A stretch of DNA of 64,000 nt, from positions 62,001-126,000 of the forward strand of contig CABUJR010000003.1 of NCBI GenBank assembly GCA_902492015.1. The letters run 5' to 3'. The notes below the pieces were generated by a model, which had not been told where the DNA came from, did no database searches, and was given only the letters and a program-made list of their open reading frames with translations. The DNA is from an uncultured Eubacteriales bacterium. GTDB lineage: Bacteria; Bacillota; Clostridia; TANB77; CAG-508. Below are positions 50,944 through 60,049 of the stretch, one piece after another (within the stretch, counting starts at the first letter, position 1; each line of letters opens with the position of its first letter). The position numbers were made by a program, and so were the translations under genes.

Positions 50944-52416
50944 ATGGAATTAAAAAAATTATTAGTAGGAATTGAAAATTTTAAATCAAAAGGAGATATG
51001 GACTTAGACATAAAGAAAATTGCTTGCAATTCAAAAAAAGTTGTTCCAAATTCTTTATTTGTAGCAATAAAAGGATATGATTTTGATGGTCATGAATATA
51101 TAGAAGAAGCTGTTAAAAATGGAGCGGTAGCAGTAATGCTTGATATGTCAGCAGATTTTAAAAAAATTAATATGCCAAAAGGAGTAACAGTAATTATTAC
51201 TGATGATACAAGAAAAGCTTTAGCTAGAGTATCATGTAATTTTTTTGGAAATCCATCTAGATATTTTAAGCTTATTGGTGTTACAGGAACAAAAGGAAAA
51301 ACAACTACAACATATATGATAAAATCTATTCTAGAAAAAGCTGGTTATAAAGTAGGATTAATTGGGACAATAGCAAATTATATTGGTGAAGATTGCTTAG
51401 GATTTAGTGATAGAACAACACCAGAGAGCCTTGAACTGCAAGAATTATTTTATAAAATGGCAAAACAAAAAGTTGATTATGTAGTTATGGAAGTATCATC
51501 ACAAAGTTTAAAATTAAATAGAGTTGAGGGAACAAGTTTTGATTATGCGATTTTTACAAATCTTTATAAAGATCATATTAGTTTAAAAGAGCATACAGAT
51601 ATGAATGAATATTTTGAATCAAAATTAAAACTATTTCGAATGACACCAAAAGGTTTTGTAAATAGTGATGATTTTAAATGTAATAAGATAATTAATGGAG
51701 CTAAAAATTGTGATATAAAAACTTATGCAGTAGACAACAAGGCAGACTTACTTGCAAAAGATATTACAATTACAAATATAAGTGTTGATTTTAAAGTAAA
51801 AATTGGAAGCAAAAATGAGAGAATAAAAGTTAATATACCTGGAAGATATAGTGTATATAATGCCTTGGCTGCAATTTCTTTTGCAAATTCAATAGGAATT
51901 GATGCTGAAAAAATAAAAGAAGGGCTAGAAAATATTATAGTTCCTGGAAGAAATGAATTAGTTCCTAATAAAGAAGAATTGGCAATTATGATAGATTATG
52001 CACATACAGCAGAAAGTTTAGAAAATATTTTACAAGCAACAAAAACTTACACACCAGGAAGAGTTATATGTGTTTTTGGTTGCGGAGGAGATAGAGATAA
52101 AGAAAAAAGACCTCGTATGGGAGAAGTTGCAGGAAGACTTGCAGATTATAGTATAGTAACAAGTGATAATCCAAGAACTGAAAAACCAGAAGATATAATT
52201 GAGCAAATAGAAAAAGGAATATCTAAAACTAAAGGAAAATATGAAATAATAGTAGACAGAAAAAAAGCTATTGAAAAAGCTATAAAGATGATGAATAAGA
52301 GAGATATAGTAATACTTGCTGGAAAGGGGCATGAAGTATATCAAGAAATCAATGGTGAGAAAAAACCATTTGATGAAAGAGAAATTGTTAAAGAAATATT
52401 AGGAGAGAAGAAATAA
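50944..52416 (+). CDS. murE: UDP-MurNAc-tripeptide (meso-DAP) synthetase
   Basis: A 490-residue Mur ligase that adds meso-diaminopimelate to UDP-MurNAc-L-Ala-D-Glu in the cytosol. It has the P-loop GVTGTKGKTTTT (112-123), SDRTTPES, DYAHTAESLEN and GGDRDKEKRP. The meso-DAP determinants are canonical: DNPR (408-411) and GKGHE (460-464), in contrast to the paralogue at 7546. GGAGGG lies 10 bases before the ATG. Its TAATG overlaps the mraY start by one base. The murF gene expected next in the cluster is absent. Confidence 0.95.
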   Translation: MELKKLLVGIENFKSKGDMDLDIKKIACNSKKVVPNSLFVAIKGYDFDGHEYIEEAVKNGAVAVMLDMSADFKKINMPKGVTVIITDDTRKALARVSCNFFGNPSRYFKLIGVTGTKGKTTTTYMIKSILEKAGYKVGLIGTIANYIGEDCLGFSDRTTPESLELQELFYKMAKQKVDYVVMEVSSQSLKLNRVEGTSFDYAIFTNLYKDHISLKEHTDMNEYFESKLKLFRMTPKGFVNSDDFKCNKIINGAKNCDIKTYAVDNKADLLAKDITITNISVDFKVKIGSKNERIKVNIPGRYSVYNALAAISFANSIGIDAEKIKEGLENIIVPGRNELVPNKEELAIMIDYAHTAESLENILQATKTYTPGRVICVFGCGGDRDKEKRPRMGEVAGRLADYSIVTSDNPRTEKPEDIIEQIEKGISKTKGKYEIIVDRKKAIEKAIKMMNKRDIVILAGKGHEVYQEINGEKKPFDEREIVKEILGEKK

Positions 52417-53387
52417 TGATAACACAAATTATTTACCTATTATCAGCTTTTATACTTACAGCTATTTTAGGAAAGATTATTATACCAATATTAAAAAAGT
52501 TGAAAATTGGGCAAAGTGAGAGATTAGATGGTCCAAGAGCTCACTTAAAAAAGCAAGGAACGCCTACAATGGGTGGAATTATGATGATAATATCTATTGT
52601 AGTTATCACTTTGATTTATTGTTTTTTGAATAAAGAAAGTGAAGAAATTGTTCCAGTTATTGCAATAGCACTAGCAAGTGTTGGTTTTGGAATTGTTGGA
52701 TTTATAGATGATTTTAAAAAAGTGGTTTTAAGAAATACAGAAGGATTAAATCCAAAATTAAAAATGCTAGGATTACTAGTTATATCCGTTATTTATACAA
52801 TGTTTTTAGTGAATTATACAAATTTAGGAACAGACTTAATTATACCTATTATAAATTATGATTTAGTATTACCAATATGGCTATATATACCATTTACTAT
52901 TTTTGTAATGTTGGCAGCAACTAATGCAGTAAATTTAACAGATGGAGTAGATGGTCTAGCAGGTAGTGTAAGTGCAATTATGATTACAGCAATCTCTATA
53001 ATAGCTGTAAAATTGGGGTATGAAAACATATCAATTTTTGGAGCAATAGTAGTTGGATGTTGTGCAGGATTTTTAATTTATAATTTTTATAAGGCAAAAG
53101 TAATGATGGGAGATACAGGTTCACTTTTACTTGGTGGGGTAATATCAAGTATGACAATATATTTAAAAATGCCACTTTTATTAATAATAATAGCAATAAT
53201 TCCAGTAATTGAAACTTTATCTGTAATATTTCAAGTATTATATTTTAGAAAAACAGGTAAAAGATTGTTTAGAATGTCTCCATTACATCATCATTTTGAA
53301 TTAACTGGATGGAGAGAAAATAAAGTTGTTGCAGTGTTTTCATTAATAACTTTTATAGCTTCAACTTGTGCAATTTTAATTGTATAA
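52416..53387 (+). CDS. mraY: phospho-MurNAc-pentapeptide transferase
   Basis: A 323-residue polytopic membrane enzyme (about ten segments) making lipid I from UDP-MurNAc-pentapeptide and undecaprenyl phosphate. It shows GTPTMGG (about 49-55), the catalytic FIDDFKK (about 97), NAVNLTDGVDGLAG (about 170-183), MGDTGSL and the cytosolic HHHFELTGW loop near 290. It is translationally coupled to murE (TAATG overlap) and 21 bases ahead of ftsW. The murD gene usually found between mraY and ftsW is absent. Confidence 0.97.
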   Translation: MITQIIYLLSAFILTAILGKIIIPILKKLKIGQSERLDGPRAHLKKQGTPTMGGIMMIISIVVITLIYCFLNKESEEIVPVIAIALASVGFGIVGFIDDFKKVVLRNTEGLNPKLKMLGLLVISVIYTMFLVNYTNLGTDLIIPIINYDLVLPIWLYIPFTIFVMLAATNAVNLTDGVDGLAGSVSAIMITAISIIAVKLGYENISIFGAIVVGCCAGFLIYNFYKAKVMMGDTGSLLLGGVISSMTIYLKMPLLLIIIAIIPVIETLSVIFQVLYFRKTGKRLFRMSPLHHHFELTGWRENKVVAVFSLITFIASTCAILIV

Positions 53388-53408
53388 AATATAAAGAAGG
53401 GAAAATAT

Positions 53409-54575
53409 ATGACTAAAAAAAATAAATCAAAAAAATTTAGTTTTTTCATAAATGGTAAGTTTGATTATACAATTATAGTAGTTACCCTATTACTTTTAAG
53501 TATAGGACTAATAATGCTATTATCGGCAAGTGCTCCAGCATCACTTTCAGAAACAGGTGATGATAGTTATTCATATATAAGAAAGCAAGGTTTAGTAGCT
53601 GGGCTTGGTATAATTATGATGATAGTTTTATCAAAAGTTGATTATAGAATTTTTAGAAAATTGAAATGGCTTATATATGCAGTATGCATTGCTTTATTAG
53701 TAGCTGTTGGATTTGTTGGAATTGGTGAAGGTGGAGCAAAAAGATGGATAAATCTTTTTGGATTTTCTTTTCAACCATCAGAATTTGCAAAAATTGGTTT
53801 TATACTTTTTTATGCATCACTTTTAAGCGATATGAAAGAATCAAATAGAATAAAGAAATTAGTACCAGGTTTTATATTTCCATTAATTTTCCTAATACCA
53901 ATAGTAATATCAATATATATATTACAGAACCATTTTAGTGCTACTTTTATAATATGTGCTATAACACTTGTTCAAATGTTTGTTGCAGGAACAAATTTAA
54001 AATACTTTTTTGCAAGTGCTTTTGTTGGAGTTGTTGGAGTTTTAGGCTTTTTACTTAAAGCATCAACATCAGGAGGATCTGATGGATTTAGAACTTCAAG
54101 AATTCAAACATGGTTACATTTAGATGAAGCAAATTTAACGGGAGACGCTTGGCAAATAACACAAAGTTTATATGCAATAGGTTCAGGTGGATTATTTGGA
54201 TTAGGGCTTGGAAACAGTAGACAGAAATATTTGTATTTACCAGAGCCACAAAATGATTTTATATTTGCTGTTTTAGCAGAAGAACTAGGATTTTTTGGCT
54301 GTATATTGGTAATCTTTTTATTTATTTTATTTGTATGGAGAGGAATAATTATTTCCATAAAGGCAGAAGATAATTTCGGAACATTAATAGCGATAGGTAT
54401 AACTACAATGATTGGATTACAAGCTTTAATTAATATAGCAGTTGTTACAAATACAATGCCTGTTACAGGAATGCCATTACCATTCTTTAGTTATGGAGGT
54501 TCAGCTATGCTTGCAGATTTAATAGGTGTTGGAATATTATTAAGTGTATCTAGAAATGGGAAAACAAGTTCATAA
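53409..54575 (+). CDS. ftsW: SEDS-family glycosyltransferase FtsW (SpoVE-like)
   Basis: A 388-residue protein with about ten membrane segments that polymerises lipid II into glycan strands with a partner class B PBP. GGAKRWINLFGFSFQPSEF (about 112-130), AEELGFFGC and PFFSYGGSAMLADLIGVGIL (about 355-375) are SEDS hallmarks. GAAGGGAAAATAT precedes the ATG. In clostridia the same position may be filled by a SpoVE-type sporulation protein, and the two cannot be told apart here. The PBP partner in this cluster is frameshifted. The murG gene starts 15 bases downstream. Confidence 0.93.
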   Translation: MTKKNKSKKFSFFINGKFDYTIIVVTLLLLSIGLIMLLSASAPASLSETGDDSYSYIRKQGLVAGLGIIMMIVLSKVDYRIFRKLKWLIYAVCIALLVAVGFVGIGEGGAKRWINLFGFSFQPSEFAKIGFILFYASLLSDMKESNRIKKLVPGFIFPLIFLIPIVISIYILQNHFSATFIICAITLVQMFVAGTNLKYFFASAFVGVVGVLGFLLKASTSGGSDGFRTSRIQTWLHLDEANLTGDAWQITQSLYAIGSGGLFGLGLGNSRQKYLYLPEPQNDFIFAVLAEELGFFGCILVIFLFILFVWRGIIISIKAEDNFGTLIAIGITTMIGLQALINIAVVTNTMPVTGMPLPFFSYGGSAMLADLIGVGILLSVSRNGKTSS

Positions 54576-54590
54576 TGAAAGGAAGTTAGA

Positions 54591-55706
54591 ATGAGAGTTA
54601 TAATTTCAGCAGCAGGAACTGGAGGACATATAAATCCAGGTATTGCGATAGCTAATAAAATAAAAGAAAAAGAACCTGATTCAGAAATAATTTTTATAGG
54701 GACAAATAGAGGGTTAGAAAATGATTTAGTACCAAGAGCTGGGTATAAATTAAGAACAATTGATGTATATGGGTTTAAAAAGGAATTTTCTATACAAAAT
54801 TTTAAACATATAATTAAAACAGTACTTAGTGTAAAAGATGTAAAGAAAATATTTGAAGAATTTAAGCCAAATTTAGTTTTAGGAACAGGTGGATATATAT
54901 GTGGACCAGTATTTGAAGTAGCAACTTCTCAAAAAATACCGACGATATTACATGAAAGCAATGCTTATCCTGGAAAAGCAGTAAAAATGTTTTCTAAAAA
55001 AGTAGATAAAGTTTTGGTAGGGTTTGAAGAAACCAAAAATAGATTAGAAGGTTGCAAAAGTGTAGTAGTTACAGGAACACCTACAAAAATAAGAAAATTA
55101 AATATATCAAAAACAAGAAAAAAAGAAATTTTAGAAGAAATAGGAATAAGAAATGAATTACCTATAGTTTTAGTATTTGGTGGAAGTCAAGGTGCCCAAA
55201 AGATTAATGAAGCAGTTACAGAATTAATAAAATTGAAAAAAAATGATAAATATCAGATAATTTGGGCAACAGGACCAAAACAATATGATATTGTAAAAGA
55301 AAATTTTGAAAAAGATGATATATATATAAATAGTATAAAAAATGTAAAAATACTTCCATACATATATAATATGGAAGAGATGATGAATATTGCAGATTTG
55401 TTAGTTTGTAGAAGTGGAGCAATGACAATTACAGAAATTTCTATAGTAGGAAAACCAGCCATATTTATACCATTACCTTCTATGTCTGCTAACAGACAAG
55501 AAGATAATGCTCTTGTTTTAAAGAAAATTGGAGCAGCTAAAATAATATTAAACAAAGATATTTCAGGTCAAAAATTATCAGAAGAAATTGATGATATAAT
55601 TTTAGATAGTCTTGAATTAGAAGAAATGGGAAAAATAGCAAATACTATAGCCCCTTCAAATGTGGAAGAAAAAATATATCAAGAAATAAAAGAGGTAGTA
55701 AAATAG
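54591..55706 (+). CDS. murG: lipid II synthase (UDP-GlcNAc transferase)
   Basis: A 371-residue GT28 glycosyltransferase on the inner face of the membrane. It adds GlcNAc to lipid I to make lipid II. The N-terminal donor loop is AAGTGGHINPGIAIA, with GTGGYICGPVFEVA near 98. The second glycine loop is GGSQGAQKINEAV near 197, and the UDP-GlcNAc site is CRSGAMTITEISIVGKPAIF near 270. GAAAGGAAGTTAGA precedes the ATG. It is the last recognised dcw gene here; an unknown 609-residue gene follows where ftsQ or murC would often be. Confidence 0.96.
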   Translation: MRVIISAAGTGGHINPGIAIANKIKEKEPDSEIIFIGTNRGLENDLVPRAGYKLRTIDVYGFKKEFSIQNFKHIIKTVLSVKDVKKIFEEFKPNLVLGTGGYICGPVFEVATSQKIPTILHESNAYPGKAVKMFSKKVDKVLVGFEETKNRLEGCKSVVVTGTPTKIRKLNISKTRKKEILEEIGIRNELPIVLVFGGSQGAQKINEAVTELIKLKKNDKYQIIWATGPKQYDIVKENFEKDDIYINSIKNVKILPYIYNMEEMMNIADLLVCRSGAMTITEISIVGKPAIFIPLPSMSANRQEDNALVLKKIGAAKIILNKDISGQKLSEEIDDIILDSLELEEMGKIANTIAPSNVEEKIYQEIKEVVK

Positions 55707-55728
55707 AATTTAAAATTGGAGAAGGCTA

Positions 55729-57558
55729 ATGGAAGAAAATAAGGAGAAAATGAGTGAAAAAGACTCACAAGCTTTATCAGATATAGCAAAATTTGTTTAT
55801 TTACAAAGTGGCAATAAAAAAACTTTAAATGATGTAGAAGAAGAAATAGGTAAATCATATAGAAACATGCAAATTAAGCTAAAAGAAAAGTTAGCACCTA
55901 TAATAAATAATTTAATTGTTTCAAGAGTTGATCCATCAATTATTAATATATTAGAAAACGAAGTAAGAGATAATGCTAGAAAAAGCTTTTATAATTCTAT
56001 ATTAAATTCAGATATATCTGAAATAAATCGAATCCAAGATATAGTAGTTAGCGAATCTATAAAAAGTGTAATACCACTAGAATATGGAGAGAGTATAATA
56101 CAAGATAGTCCGTCTAATTTGTCTAATATAGAAATAGGTGAATTATTAGAAAAAGATAATTCAAATGAGTTACAAGGATTAGAAAAAGAAAAAATATTAG
56201 ATACTATTAAATTAGGTGATGGTACTGAAATTGTAGTAATAGCTCCAGAAGATCCTATATATGATTTTATTGATGAACAAGATCTGAATGATGAGGAGAT
56301 CATAGAATCAAAGCAATATGAAATAAAAATTGCATATGAAAAAGGTGACTTAAAAAGTATTGAAAAAACTTTATCATCAACTGAAAGAGGATTGGCTTTT
56401 GATTCAGTTTTTAGATTTTTAAATACAAGATTTGATAAAAGTAATGAAAATATTAAGAATGATGATTATGAAGACAACAAGAGCAAAGGAGTATACGAAG
56501 TTTTTAAACTAGCTTATGAAAAAACTAAAGATGGAACTAGAGAAAGACAGGGGTATATAGAGGATGCATATACTATTGTGGAAAAATTAAAATTTATAAC
56601 AAATGTTACTGATCCAAGTACATCAATAGATAAAAAAGAAAGAGACGAAATAATTAAGAGATTTAAAGAAATTGAACCGAAAGTATTCGCTATTTATGAA
56701 AAATATCCTAATATAATAAAAAAATTAGAAATTTATTATGGTGAATTATATACAAATAATATAGGAGCAAAACTTGCTGAGCGTAAAAGATTATCAGAAA
56801 AAGAAGTTATAGATAAAATTATAGCAATTTCAAAAGAATTAGAAACTCAAGAAACTATAGACGAGAATAATAGTGAAAAAATGGAAGCCCAAGGTAGTAA
56901 AATATCAGAAGAAAATAGTACTAATAAAGCATATATTCCGCAAGAACAAGATATTTTAGAAGATATAAATATCCAAGCTGAAAAAGTAGAAAAAGTAATA
57001 AGTCAAAGTGAAAAAACTCAACATGGTAAAGTATCTAGTACTGAAAAGCAAATAGTTTCAAATGCTGAAAAAATAAATAAATTAAAAGGTGTTTTATCAG
57101 GTATGTTTAATTCTGGAAATTTAAAAGTTATGGAAAATTTTGTTTTAAATCAATTAGAAAAACAAAATAGTGATATAGCGCCTGCTATTTTAGAATTTTT
57201 AGACTCTAAAGAAAAAAATGAAAACTTTTATACTGAATCTAGTGTTTCTTTTAGAAAAAAAATATTTACTGCAATAATAGATAGTGAGGTAGTAACAGAA
57301 AAAGATTTTGAACTAATGGGGAAAATAGATTCTACTATATCAAAAGAAATTTTACAAGAAATGATAGAACAACAAAATCAAGGAAAATTATCAGTAAAAA
57401 AAACAAATTCTATTGTATTGCTAGGAAAAAATGTAAATAAAGATTCTGAAAAAAAGGAATCTTTATTTATAGCAGATAATATTATTACAGATGGAGTAAG
57501 ACTAATAGATAATAAGTCAATAACAGGACCAAATACTGAAGAAGGACCGGAACTATAA
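55729..57558 (+). CDS. unrecognised soluble helical protein (609 residues)
   Basis: A cytosolic-type protein with no signal peptide, membrane segment or recognised domain. The N-terminal third is Ser/Glu/Asn-rich with short helices (SDIAKFVYLQSGNKKTLNDV). A middle helical unit (about 200-350) carries EVFKLAYEKTKDGTRERQGY. A Glu/Gln/Ser-rich linker (about 375-440) precedes a last compact part (KLKGVLSGMFNSGNLKVMEN). It starts 22 bases after murG with TTGGAGAAGG upstream, so it is probably in the dcw transcript, where divIB/ftsQ often stands. A division link is inference from position alone. A clear terminator follows. Confidence 0.7.
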   Translation: MEENKEKMSEKDSQALSDIAKFVYLQSGNKKTLNDVEEEIGKSYRNMQIKLKEKLAPIINNLIVSRVDPSIINILENEVRDNARKSFYNSILNSDISEINRIQDIVVSESIKSVIPLEYGESIIQDSPSNLSNIEIGELLEKDNSNELQGLEKEKILDTIKLGDGTEIVVIAPEDPIYDFIDEQDLNDEEIIESKQYEIKIAYEKGDLKSIEKTLSSTERGLAFDSVFRFLNTRFDKSNENIKNDDYEDNKSKGVYEVFKLAYEKTKDGTRERQGYIEDAYTIVEKLKFITNVTDPSTSIDKKERDEIIKRFKEIEPKVFAIYEKYPNIIKKLEIYYGELYTNNIGAKLAERKRLSEKEVIDKIIAISKELETQETIDENNSEKMEAQGSKISEENSTNKAYIPQEQDILEDINIQAEKVEKVISQSEKTQHGKVSSTEKQIVSNAEKINKLKGVLSGMFNSGNLKVMENFVLNQLEKQNSDIAPAILEFLDSKEKNENFYTESSVSFRKKIFTAIIDSEVVTEKDFELMGKIDSTISKEILQEMIEQQNQGKLSVKKTNSIVLLGKNVNKDSEKKESLFIADNIITDGVRLIDNKSITGPNTEEGPEL

Positions 57559-57561
57559 TAA

Positions 57562-57596
57562 AAAAGATTCATATAACAAATATGAATCTTTTATGT
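57562..57596 (+). terminator. terminator at the end of the dcw cluster
   Basis: A 13-bp stem AAAAGATTCATAT (57562-57574) with 57580-57592 and a 5-base loop; the T-rich tail is short. Confidence 0.8.
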
Positions 57597-57684
57597 TATA
57601 AGATTTTAATAAAACTTATACTTGCAAAATGTATAATAATGATTTAAAATACATTAGTAATAAGATTTTTTAGGAGAAGTTTAA

Positions 57685-59778
57685 ATGATAGATAAATTAG
57701 TTATTGTGGAATCACCAGCAAAGGCAAACACAATTAAAAAATATTTGGGAAGTAAAAGTAAAGTAGTAGCATCAATGGGGCATATTAGAGATTTACCTAA
57801 ATCAAAATTGGGAATAAATATAGAAAATAATTTTGAGCCAGAATATATAAATATTAGAGGAAAAGCAAAGTTAATAAATTCTCTAAAGAAAGATGCCAAA
57901 AATGCTAAAAAAGTTTATCTTGCAACTGACCCTGATCGTGAAGGAGAAGCAATAGCATGGCATTTAGCTTATATATTGGGCATAGATGAAAAAAGTACAT
58001 GTAGAGTAACTTTTAATGAAATAACAAAAGATGCTGTAAAAAAAGGAATTAATAATCCTAGACAAATAGACTTAAATTTAACTGATGCACAACAAGCAAG
58101 AAGAGTACTTGATAGAATTGTTGGTTATAAAATTAGTCCTGTATTATGGAAAAAGGTAAAAAGAGGATTATCTGCAGGTAGAGTACAATCTGTAGCTGTA
58201 AAACTAATTGTTGAAAGAGAAGAAGAAATAGAAAAATTTATACCAGAAGAATATTGGAATATAAATTTAAAGGCTTCTGATAAAAAAACTAAAACAATAT
58301 TTAATTGTAAATTTATAGGAAAAGATGGTAAAAAAATAGAACTTCATTCTAAAGAAGAAGTTGATACTATACTAAAAGATTTAGAAAATGCTAAATATAA
58401 TGTTGTAGATGTTAAGAAAGGTGAAAGAAAAAGAAATCCAGCACCTCCATTTACAACAAGTACACTTCAACAAGATGCTTCAAGAAAATTAAATTTTGCA
58501 ATTAAAAAAACAATGTCTATAGCGCAAGGATTATATGAAGGTGTAAAACTTCCAGAATATGGTTCAACAGGTTTGATTACTTATATGAGAACAGATTCAA
58601 CAAGAATTTCTAATGAAGCAAGAGAAGCAGCAAAAGAACATATTGTAAATACTTATGGTGAAAAGTTTTATGAAAACAGATTTTATAAAACAAAAGCCGA
58701 TGCTCAAGATGCACATGAAGCAATAAGACCTTCTCATATAGAGCTTACACCAGATTCTATAAAAGATAGTTTAACTTCTGATCAATATAAATTATATAAA
58801 TTAATTTACAATAGATTTATGGCAAGCCAAATGGCAGCAGCAATATATGATACAGTAACAGTTTCAATAGATGCTAATGCTTATAATTTTAGAGCTAATG
58901 GTCAAACTATGAAATTTAAAGGATATATGACTCTTTATGTTGAAAATGAAGAAAAAGAAGAGTTTGAAAAAATTCCTGAATTAGAAGTTGGAGAAGAAGT
59001 AAAAAAAGAGGAGTTAGAATCAAAACAAAGCTTTACTGAACCACCAGCAAGATATACAGAAGCAAGTTTAGTAAAAACTTTAGAAGAAAAAGGAATTGGA
59101 AGACCAAGTACTTATGCTCCTACAATAACAACAATATTAACAAGAAGATATATAGAAAAAGTACAAAAACAATTAGTTCCTACAGACTTAGGTAGGATTG
59201 TTAATAAATTGTTAATAGAAAATTTTGGAGATATAATAAATGTAGAATTTACTGCAAAAATGGAAGAAGAGTTTGATAAAATTGCAGAAGGATCAGAAAA
59301 GTGGAAAAAAGTAATTAGCGAATTTTACACACCTTTTGGACAAATTGTGGAAAAAGTTGAGAAAGAATTGGAACACGTAAAATTAGAATATGAAGTTTCA
59401 GATGTACCATGTGAGAAATGTGGAAGAATGATGGTTATAAAATATGGTAGATATGGAAAATTTTTAGCATGTCCGGGATATCCAGAGTGTCAAAATGCGA
59501 AACCTATAATAGAAACTATTGATGTTCCCTGTCCTGTTTGTGGTGGTGTAGTTCAAGTTAGAAAAACTAAAAAAAGACGTAATTATTATATTTGTGAAAA
59601 TAATAAAGGTGAAAATGAAGGTTGCACATATATATCTTGGAATAAACCTAAATTAGGAGAAAAATTTGAACCTGCGAGTGCAGAGGATTTGGAAGAAATA
59701 AAGAAAGAAAAAAAATCAACTACTAGAAAAACAACTAAAAAGAAAACTACTAAGAAAACATCAACAAAGAAAAAATAG
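57685..59778 (+). CDS. topA: DNA topoisomerase I (type IA)
   Basis: A 697-residue enzyme that relaxes negative supercoils. The Toprim domain (1-115) has IVESPAKANTIKKYL and ATDPDREGEAIAWHL. The catalytic Tyr is in STGLITYMRTDSTRIS near 300. Two C-terminal zinc fingers follow (CEKCGRMMV...CPGYPEC and CPVCGGVVQV...C...C), then a Lys/Thr-rich tail (TTKKKTTKKTSTKKK) that favours processivity and DNA binding, as in many Firmicutes. TAGGAGAAGTTTAA precedes the ATG. It is a single gene bounded by terminators; TATAAT at 57632 may be its -10, with no good -35. Confidence 0.97.
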   Translation: MIDKLVIVESPAKANTIKKYLGSKSKVVASMGHIRDLPKSKLGINIENNFEPEYINIRGKAKLINSLKKDAKNAKKVYLATDPDREGEAIAWHLAYILGIDEKSTCRVTFNEITKDAVKKGINNPRQIDLNLTDAQQARRVLDRIVGYKISPVLWKKVKRGLSAGRVQSVAVKLIVEREEEIEKFIPEEYWNINLKASDKKTKTIFNCKFIGKDGKKIELHSKEEVDTILKDLENAKYNVVDVKKGERKRNPAPPFTTSTLQQDASRKLNFAIKKTMSIAQGLYEGVKLPEYGSTGLITYMRTDSTRISNEAREAAKEHIVNTYGEKFYENRFYKTKADAQDAHEAIRPSHIELTPDSIKDSLTSDQYKLYKLIYNRFMASQMAAAIYDTVTVSIDANAYNFRANGQTMKFKGYMTLYVENEEKEEFEKIPELEVGEEVKKEELESKQSFTEPPARYTEASLVKTLEEKGIGRPSTYAPTITTILTRRYIEKVQKQLVPTDLGRIVNKLLIENFGDIINVEFTAKMEEEFDKIAEGSEKWKKVISEFYTPFGQIVEKVEKELEHVKLEYEVSDVPCEKCGRMMVIKYGRYGKFLACPGYPECQNAKPIIETIDVPCPVCGGVVQVRKTKKRRNYYICENNKGENEGCTYISWNKPKLGEKFEPASAEDLEEIKKEKKSTTRKTTKKKTTKKTSTKKK

Positions 59779-59795
59779 AATAAATATTATGAGCT

Positions 59796-59833
59796 CAAGG
59801 CGTTAAATAATAAATTTAGCGCTTTGTTTTTTT
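59796..59833 (+). terminator. terminator after topA
   Basis: A 13-bp stem CAAGGCGTTAAAT (59796-59808) with 59814-59826, including two G-U pairs, a 5-base loop and a T7 run. Confidence 0.9.
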
Positions 59834-59978
59834 ATAGGAAAGTTTTTTTAAACTTCCTAATGTTCATATTTATTATTTCCGTAGATAGGAAAAGAATAAG
59901 TATTGTGTATGTGAATAGATACAGGATATTACAGTATTTTTTCATTTTATAAAATTTATATTTGTAATATTTATGTAA

Positions 59979-60007
59979 TTGAATTATGGAATTAGTAAAA
60001 TTATAAT
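59979..60007 (+). promoter_or_regulatory. sigma-A promoter for the 1273-residue gene
   Basis: TTGAAT at 59979-59984, a 17-base spacer and TATAAT at 60002-60007. Confidence 0.7.
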
Positions 60008-60049
60008 TAATAAAAGTAGAAATATAAATAATAATCAAGAAAAGTTAAA

